From the NCBI GenBank assembly GCA_964628285.1, contig CAZVNP010000057.1, positions 1 through 18,984 of the forward strand: a stretch of DNA of 18,984 nt, in the 5' to 3' direction. This document shows, piece after piece, positions 13,692 through 18,984 of this stretch. How positions within the stretch are numbered: position 1 is the first letter of the stretch; every line of letters begins with the position of its first letter. Under the pieces are notes generated by a model that made no database searches, was not told where the DNA came from, and saw only the letters and a list, made by a program, of their open reading frames with translations. The position numbers and the translations under genes were made by a program. Origin of the DNA: JAPLDP01 sp964628285 (GTDB taxonomy: Bacteria > Bacteroidota > Bacteroidia > Bacteroidales > JAGONC01).

Positions 13692-16600
13692 CTATTCTTG
13701 ATTCCCTGCTTTCCGCAGCTCCTCCAGTTTCTTCTTTCCGTAGGACAGGCGGGTGATCAGGACAAACAGCACCGGCACCATAAAAACCCCTATGAAGGTG
13801 GCGGCCAGCATCCCGCCCAGGACGGTCCAGCCGATGGTCTGACGAGCTATGGCGCCGGCACCACGGGTGAAGATCAGGGGTGAGACACCGAAGATAAAAG
13901 CCAGCGAGGTCATCAGGATAGGACGGAGCCTCAGACGGACAGCCTCCAGGGTGGCTTTGATCAGCTCCATGCCGCCGTCGACACGCCGCTTGGCGAACTC
14001 CACGATCAGGATGGCATTTTTAGCCGCCAGCCCGATGAGGGTGATGAGGCCGATCTGGGCATAAACATTATCGCTGAGCTTAGTGACGAAAGTGAGGGCG
14101 ACGATGGCGCCGAAAGCAGCCAGGGGTACCGCCAGCAGCACAGAGAAAGGCACCGACCAGCTTTCGTAAAGGGCTGCCAGGAAAAGGAATACAAAAATGA
14201 TGGAGATGCTGAAGATCAGGACCGATTTGGACCCCGCATTGATCTCTTCACGGCTGAGACCTGAGAATTCATAACCGTAGCCTGCCGGCAGCACGGAGGC
14301 AGCGACCTCCCGCAAGGCCTGCAGTGCCTGACCGCTGCTGTAACCCTGGGCGGTATTACCGTCAAACTCAGCCGAACGGTACATGTTGTAATGAGTGATC
14401 AGGGCCGCACCTTCAACGACCTTATAACTTACCAGGGTGCTCAGCGGTATCATGTCTCCCTGGTTATTGCGTACATAAAATTTATCCAGCGACCGGATGT
14501 TATCACGGAAAAGCGTATCAGCCTGCACCACCACCCTGAAATCACGGTTATATATAGTAAAATCATTAATATAATAACTTCCCACGAAGGTCTGCAAAGT
14601 GTTAAAAACACTGGTCAGCTCCACGCCCATGCGTTTGCATTTCTCACGGTCCACGATGATGCTGTACCCAGGTGTATGGGCTGTAAAAAAAGTAAAAGCA
14701 CTGGCTATTTCTGGGCGCTTATTGGCCGCTATTGCGAAATTTCGGACCACATTTCCGAAGCCGAAGATATCGTCGTTGCTTTCGCGTTGTTCCAATATAA
14801 AGCTGAAGCCGGCCGTGCTTCCCAGCCCGGAGATGGCCGGCGGGGGGATGACAATGATCCTGGCATCGTGTATCACTGAAAACCGGCGGTACATATCACT
14901 GATGATGGCCTGAAGCCCGAGAGCCTTTTTCTTACGTTGGTTCCATGGGATGAACTGGCAGAATATGGTGCCGCTGTTCGATTTGGCAGAGAAGGTGACG
15001 ACATTCAAGCCGACGATACCGGCATAGTGTTCCACGCCCGGTGTTAGGGCCAGGATGTCCATGATGCGATGGAGCACCGCCTCGGTACGTGCGGTGGCCG
15101 ATGCCTCCGGTAACTCAAAGGTGATATAGACACGGCCTCCATCTTCAGTAGGAATGAAGGAGGTAGGCTTGGTCTTAAAAAGCACCACGGCACCCAATAA
15201 GATAAAAAGAAGCAAGATGAACAGGTAACGTGAATAGCTCATGCTTTTCCTGACCGATGAACTGTAGAAATTAAGCCCCTTGTCGTAAACCCTGTTGAAC
15301 AGAGAGAAAAAACGGCCCAATCCCCGCCGTTCAGCATCGGATTTACGGGGGATCAGAAGCAGGGAGCCGAGGGCAGGTGTCAGCGACAAGGCCACAAAGG
15401 CAGAGATCAATACTGAAATGGCTATGGTGATGGCAAACTGCTGGTAGAGTTTTCCGACGATACCCGGAATAAATCCCACCGGCACAAAGACGGCGGCTAG
15501 TATCAGGGCTATAGCCACCACCGGACCCGATATATCCTTCATGGCACGGAAAGCTGCTTCTCTGGCCGGTAAATGCAGGTCGTCGATATAATGTTGAACC
15601 GCTTCCACCACTATGATTGCGTCGTCGACCACAATACCGATGGCCAGCACCAAACCGAACAATGTCAGGGTATTAACGGTGAATCCCAGAGGCAGGAAAA
15701 AGGCGAAGGTACCGATGATGGCCACCGGTATGGCCAGTATGGGTATGATGGTGGCGCGCCAGTTCTGCAGGAACAGGAAAACAACAATAACCACCAGCGA
15801 CAGGGCTTTCAGCAGGGTCATCACCACCTCGTGCATGGATACCTTCACCACCGACACTGTTTCGAAGGGCACCAGGTAAGATACATCGGGAGGAAAAGAA
15901 CGCGCGAGCACCTTCATTTCCGACAGGATACCGTTGGCTGTTTCCAGGGCGTTGCTGCCTGGTGCCTGGAAAACGAGCAGAAAAGAGGCCCTTTGACCGT
16001 CCACATAAGAACCACCGGAATAATTAAACTGACCAAGCTCGATGCGGGCTACATCTCTCAGATAGACAAGGGAGCCGTCGGCAGGATCTGTTTTAACTAT
16101 GATTTTACCAAACTCCTCTGTTGTCTTCAGACGCCCATTGACGAAAGCGGTATACTCAAAAGCCTGGTCTGAGGGCTGTGGCGGGGCACCTATAACCCCC
16201 GCCGCTACCTGTATATTTTGCTCCTGCACGGCCTGTATGACATCCGCCGGTGTGAGGCTGAGCTGTGCCAGCTTGTCGGGATTCAGCCAGAGTCGCATAC
16301 TGAAGTCCTGCGCATGGGTGAAGATATCACCCACACCGGGAACCCTCAGCAACGCATCCTTGATGATGATATTGGTGTAGTTATCCAGAAATTCAATGCC
16401 GTGCGTCTGATTAGGGGAATAGACTGTGATGGCCATAAGGATACCCGGGGAGCGTTTTCTGATAGTGACACCCAGGTTCTTCACCTCCTGGGGAACGTCG
16501 GGAAGAGCCTCATTCACTCTGTTCTGGACATCGAGGGCCGCAATGTCGACATTTGTTCCGATGTTGAAGGTGACGTTCATGCTCATTTGACCATTGTTGG

Positions 16601-16850
16601 AGCTGTTGGATTGCATATAAGCCATTCCCGGCACGCCGTTCACCTGGGTTTCAATGGGCGTGGCGACCGTTTGTTCGACCGTTTGGGCATCAGCACCGGT
16701 GTATGACGCCGAGACCTGAACCACCGGCGGTGTGATATCAGGGTACTGACTTACAGGTAAACTCAGGATCGACACCACTCCCAGAATGATGATGATGATG
16801 GAAACGACGATGGCCGTGACAGGTCTTTTTATAAAGGTATCCGCAATCAT
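13692..16850 (-). CDS. RND multidrug efflux pump, HAE1 family (AcrB-like)
   Basis: This is the inner-membrane, proton-driven pump of a tripartite efflux system. The 1052 residues are full length for the HAE1 family. It starts with the typical FIKRPVTAIVV first helix and SLPVSQYPDITPP. D409 and D410 in GIVVDDAIIVVEAV correspond to the AcrB proton-relay aspartates 407/408, and K944 in AAKNAILIVEFAK corresponds to K940. Two large periplasmic porter/docking regions (about 35-335 and 560-870) separate the two sets of six helices. The ATG at 16848-16850 is 25 bases past the membrane-fusion gene on the same strand, so the genes form one operon in the order outer-membrane factor, fusion protein, pump. 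Drugs, bile salts or solvents are typical substrates of the family; none can be specified here. Confidence 0.97.
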   Translation of the reverse strand: MIADTFIKRPVTAIVVSIIIIILGVVSILSLPVSQYPDITPPVVQVSASYTGADAQTVEQTVATPIETQVNGVPGMAYMQSNSSNNGQMSMNVTFNIGTNVDIAALDVQNRVNEALPDVPQEVKNLGVTIRKRSPGILMAITVYSPNQTHGIEFLDNYTNIIIKDALLRVPGVGDIFTHAQDFSMRLWLNPDKLAQLSLTPADVIQAVQEQNIQVAAGVIGAPPQPSDQAFEYTAFVNGRLKTTEEFGKIIVKTDPADGSLVYLRDVARIELGQFNYSGGSYVDGQRASFLLVFQAPGSNALETANGILSEMKVLARSFPPDVSYLVPFETVSVVKVSMHEVVMTLLKALSLVVIVVFLFLQNWRATIIPILAIPVAIIGTFAFFLPLGFTVNTLTLFGLVLAIGIVVDDAIIVVEAVQHYIDDLHLPAREAAFRAMKDISGPVVAIALILAAVFVPVGFIPGIVGKLYQQFAITIAISVLISAFVALSLTPALGSLLLIPRKSDAERRGLGRFFSLFNRVYDKGLNFYSSSVRKSMSYSRYLFILLLFILLGAVVLFKTKPTSFIPTEDGGRVYITFELPEASATARTEAVLHRIMDILALTPGVEHYAGIVGLNVVTFSAKSNSGTIFCQFIPWNQRKKKALGLQAIISDMYRRFSVIHDARIIVIPPPAISGLGSTAGFSFILEQRESNDDIFGFGNVVRNFAIAANKRPEIASAFTFFTAHTPGYSIIVDREKCKRMGVELTSVFNTLQTFVGSYYINDFTIYNRDFRVVVQADTLFRDNIRSLDKFYVRNNQGDMIPLSTLVSYKVVEGAALITHYNMYRSAEFDGNTAQGYSSGQALQALREVAASVLPAGYGYEFSGLSREEINAGSKSVLIFSISIIFVFLFLAALYESWSVPFSVLLAVPLAAFGAIVALTFVTKLSDNVYAQIGLITLIGLAAKNAILIVEFAKRRVDGGMELIKATLEAVRLRLRPILMTSLAFIFGVSPLIFTRGAGAIARQTIGWTVLGGMLAATFIGVFMVPVLFVLITRLSYGKKKLEELRKAGNQE

Positions 16851-16875
16851 GTCATGATGATTTAACCCCGTTCAT

Positions 16876-18018
16876 TTAATATTTTCCCTGCCGGGCCGTT
16901 GTATCCGCGTCAAGGAGTCGCACGGCAGAGCCATTATGCAGTTGCTGCAACCCGTCGAGTGCGATTACCTCCCCGGCTTTCAGCCCTTCTTTTATTATAA
17001 TGTTTCCATCCAGGCCGGGCCCGGGGATTATTCTGGTCTGATTGGCCAACCCGTTGCTGATCACATAGACAAAATATTCACTCATTTGCTCCACCACCGC
17101 CTTATAAGGCAGGACTATCTGCTCTCCTGAGCTGGCATTCAACACCTTAACCACGCAGTTCATACCCTCTTTCAGTGACCGTTCAGGATTTGGAAAGACA
17201 ATGCGTCCCTTGACCGTTCCTGTCTGTGGGTCGACAGCCCTGTCGATCACGCTCAGTTTACCCATATAAGGATAATGGGTATTATCGGGCAATAACAGCC
17301 TGAAGGTTGAATCAATATCAGATTCTGATAAGGTGTCATCCTTAATGTCAAGAAAACGCGACAGGTTTTTTTCGTCGATCAGCAAATCCACCCCTATCGG
17401 ATCGTTGGATGAGAGGGTGTTCATGAGGGTCTGACCGGTGGTTATGTAAGCTCCCAGCTTGACCTGTGATATTCCAATGGTACCCGCAAAGGGGGCGGTG
17501 ATGACAGAATAATTCAGGTCGGTGGCGGCACTCGATAAAGCAGCTTTGGCGGCTATAACCTGCATGCGTGCATTGTCCAGATCGGTTTGCGCATTGTCGG
17601 CGATTTGTCTGGCAATGGCATTTTGTTTTAACAACTCTTCATATCTGTCGGCATCACGTTGAGCCTTGTCCAGGTTGGCTTCGGCAATGTCCACGTTGGC
17701 TTTGGCCTGATCGTAAGCGGCCTGGTATTTGGTCCTGTCGATCTCATATAATTTCTGTCCCTTTTTTATCTGGCTTCCGTCATGGAAAAAAATGCCGGTA
17801 ACATACCCGCTCACCTCGCTATGTATCTGAACTTCATTGAGGGCCACCACCGTGCCCGGATAGGTGTCGTAAAACACCACCTTTTCCTTCCCGACAGTGT
17901 AAGTATGAACCGGCACGGCATCTCCCGAATAGGATGTTTTATTTTGATTACGGCACGACAGCATCAGGAGAAGGACACTGATCACCGTTAACGATAGAAT
18001 AAATTTGTTTCCTGGCAT
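16876..18018 (-). CDS. RND efflux periplasmic adaptor (membrane-fusion lipoprotein)
   Basis: This adaptor links the RND pump to the outer-membrane channel. The 380-residue protein begins at the ATG at 18016-18018 with a lipoprotein signal peptide ending in LLMLSC, so C22 should be lipidated and anchor it in the inner membrane. Domains are split lipoyl halves (about 55-95 and 168-200), an alpha-helical hairpin (about 95-165, rich in Ala, Asp and Gln), a beta-barrel (about 205-285) and a membrane-proximal domain to the end. The open frame continues 30 codons further upstream, but that extension overlaps the preceding gene and would bury the signal peptide inside the protein, so it is rejected. 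Sixteen bases separate it from the outer-membrane factor gene. Confidence 0.95.
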   Translation of the reverse strand: MPGNKFILSLTVISVLLLMLSCRNQNKTSYSGDAVPVHTYTVGKEKVVFYDTYPGTVVALNEVQIHSEVSGYVTGIFFHDGSQIKKGQKLYEIDRTKYQAAYDQAKANVDIAEANLDKAQRDADRYEELLKQNAIARQIADNAQTDLDNARMQVIAAKAALSSAATDLNYSVITAPFAGTIGISQVKLGAYITTGQTLMNTLSSNDPIGVDLLIDEKNLSRFLDIKDDTLSESDIDSTFRLLLPDNTHYPYMGKLSVIDRAVDPQTGTVKGRIVFPNPERSLKEGMNCVVKVLNASSGEQIVLPYKAVVEQMSEYFVYVISNGLANQTRIIPGPGLDGNIIIKEGLKAGEVIALDGLQQLHNGSAVRLLDADTTARQGKY

Positions 18019-18034
18019 GTTTAACAATGTTTGA

Positions 18035-18984
18035 TCAATAATTAACCGAAATATTTCCCAGGGCCTGCTCCACATCCAGCTTGCTTGAAAGAACCTGTAA
18101 CAGGGCATTCAGATTGTTGATCTCCGCTGTCCTCAGATCCGTCTGTGAAACGATGACCTCCAGATACGGAGTGATCCCCTGTTCGTACTGATATTTCACG
18201 AGATCATTCACTTCCCTGGCAATGGTTATGTTTTGAAGTGTCACCTCATAAGCTATCATATTACTTTTATAGGCCGACATGGCCTGGATATACTCCGTAT
18301 TGATCTGGCTCTCCAGGTTAAGGGTGTCGAGTGTTAACCTGTTATATTGCAGGCGTGCCTTTTTCAGGCTCTGCATCCGCTGTGTACCCTCAAAAATGGG
18401 AAAGGTCAGCGTCAATCCGATACTGGAATTAGGAAAGCTCTCATTGTACAATTCGTTGAACTTATCATTCTGGTAAACCAAATTATAGTTGGCATACCCT
18501 GATAAGGAAGGGAGAAAGCTCAGTTTATAATAATCGATATTTGATTTCTGAAGTTGCAGGTTTGTTTTCAGCAGCTGATATTCAATGCGGTGATCATAAC
18601 GGAGTTCCTGAAGGGTGTCGAGGAGCATATCTTTCGCCAGGGAAAGGCTGTCATAATTTAAAACTAATGTTTTCTCCACAGGGTATCCCATCAGTTCCTT
18701 AAGATAGGCGTACTTCGCCTTAATGGCTTCCTCGGCAGCTACCTTTTGCGCTTTGGCATTATTCAAAGAGATGGTGGCCTGTTTGTAGTCGATCTCATCA
18801 ACAATCCCGCTCTGATACTGGGCATAGGCATCAGCCAGACTCTTGGTGAGCCGTGCGATATCTTCGTTGATGATATTGAGTTGCTGCTGCGATAATAAGG
18901 CATCATAAAACGCTTTACTCACCGACACCACCAGCCCGATCAGGGTGACTTCGGTGTTCTGCCGGGATTGCAACCTGTAATATT
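18035..18984 (-). CDS. TolC-family outer-membrane efflux channel (5' end cut off)
   Basis: This is the outer-membrane factor of the RND system. About 315 C-terminal residues are present; the frame stays open to the window edge (it reads YYRLQSRQNTEV near the cut), so the N-terminus with the signal peptide lies outside. The sequence has the long amphipathic helices and Ala/Gln/Asn-rich heptads of TolC proteins. A first helical pair with QYQSGIVDEIDYKQA is matched by a second-repeat copy, YEQGITPYLEVIVSQ. The segment NSSIGLTLTFPIFEGTQR is the typical beta-strand and turn between repeats. The first codon that an open-frame search would choose, TTG at 18971, is not a real start. It is the first gene visible in the operon; the promoter and any regulator are beyond the window. 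Confidence 0.94.
   Translation of the reverse strand, partial: YYRLQSRQNTEVTLIGLVVSVSKAFYDALLSQQQLNIINEDIARLTKSLADAYAQYQSGIVDEIDYKQATISLNNAKAQKVAAEEAIKAKYAYLKELMGYPVEKTLVLNYDSLSLAKDMLLDTLQELRYDHRIEYQLLKTNLQLQKSNIDYYKLSFLPSLSGYANYNLVYQNDKFNELYNESFPNSSIGLTLTFPIFEGTQRMQSLKKARLQYNRLTLDTLNLESQINTEYIQAMSAYKSNMIAYEVTLQNITIAREVNDLVKYQYEQGITPYLEVIVSQTDLRTAEINNLNALLQVLSSKLDVEQALGNISVNY

Noticed and set aside
15573..16172. 199-codon plus-strand open frame inside the RND pump gene
   Set aside because: His/Gln-rich antisense translation of conserved pump helices; no initiation signal or family resemblance.
18019..18108. 30-codon N-terminal extension of the membrane-fusion protein
   Set aside because: It overlaps the 3' end of the outer-membrane factor gene and would place the lipoprotein signal peptide internally; the ATG at 18016-18018 is right.

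Overview
The window looks like a chromosomal segment of a Bacteroidota bacterium, probably of the Bacteroidales or a neighbouring order. The evidence is a zinc-ligand-free type B ribosomal protein L31, a Bacteroidota-type GlmU-like nucleotidyltransferase/acyltransferase, a YncE-propeller/phosphoesterase lipoprotein, promoter boxes of the TTTG/TAnnTTTG type used by this phylum, and few Shine-Dalgarno sequences. No rRNA, tRNA, CRISPR array, transposase or phage gene was seen. No gene-free stretch exceeds about 205 bases. The gaps hold promoters, one clear terminator and several short-unit repeats.

Layout. Positions 1-150 are a repeat-rich intergenic end. Then come three minus-strand housekeeping genes: lon protease (151-2610), a GlmU-like enzyme (2776-3957) and rpmE2 (4161-4430). 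rpmE2 has a well-formed promoter (4475-4505) and an intrinsic terminator (4100-4136). A plus-strand VIT1/CCC1 metal transporter (4599-5288) converges on a minus-strand DUF998-like membrane protein (5387-6064). Their junction is a long hairpin built from heptamer repeats.

From 6253 to 11355 lies a compact plus-strand four-gene operon. It encodes a DsbD/CcdA-like six-helix membrane protein with paired cysteines, a NapH/NosR/CcoG-like membrane ferredoxin, a small anchored extracytoplasmic protein with a calcium-loop-like motif, and a 922-residue lipoprotein fusing a YncE-type beta-propeller to a phosphoesterase domain. The first three resemble in fold and order the accessory genes of cbb3 oxidase clusters, but no oxidase is present. 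This is the best candidate for an uncharacterised system. I infer that it moves electrons across the inner membrane to an envelope process involving the last two proteins.

Next are a minus-strand outer-membrane beta-barrel-like protein (11494-12057) and a divergent plus-strand DHA2-type MFS exporter (12265-13650). Finally there is a minus-strand tripartite RND efflux operon: TolC-like outer-membrane factor (cut by the window end), lipoprotein membrane-fusion protein, and HAE1-type RND pump. The MFS gene and the RND operon meet tail to tail.

Three intergenic regions at gene 3' ends (58-99, 5294-5386, 11344-11483) carry short-unit tandem or inverted repeats, two of which could fold into long hairpins between convergent genes. 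These are the main non-coding oddities. All functional calls come from reading the sequence; no database search was run.
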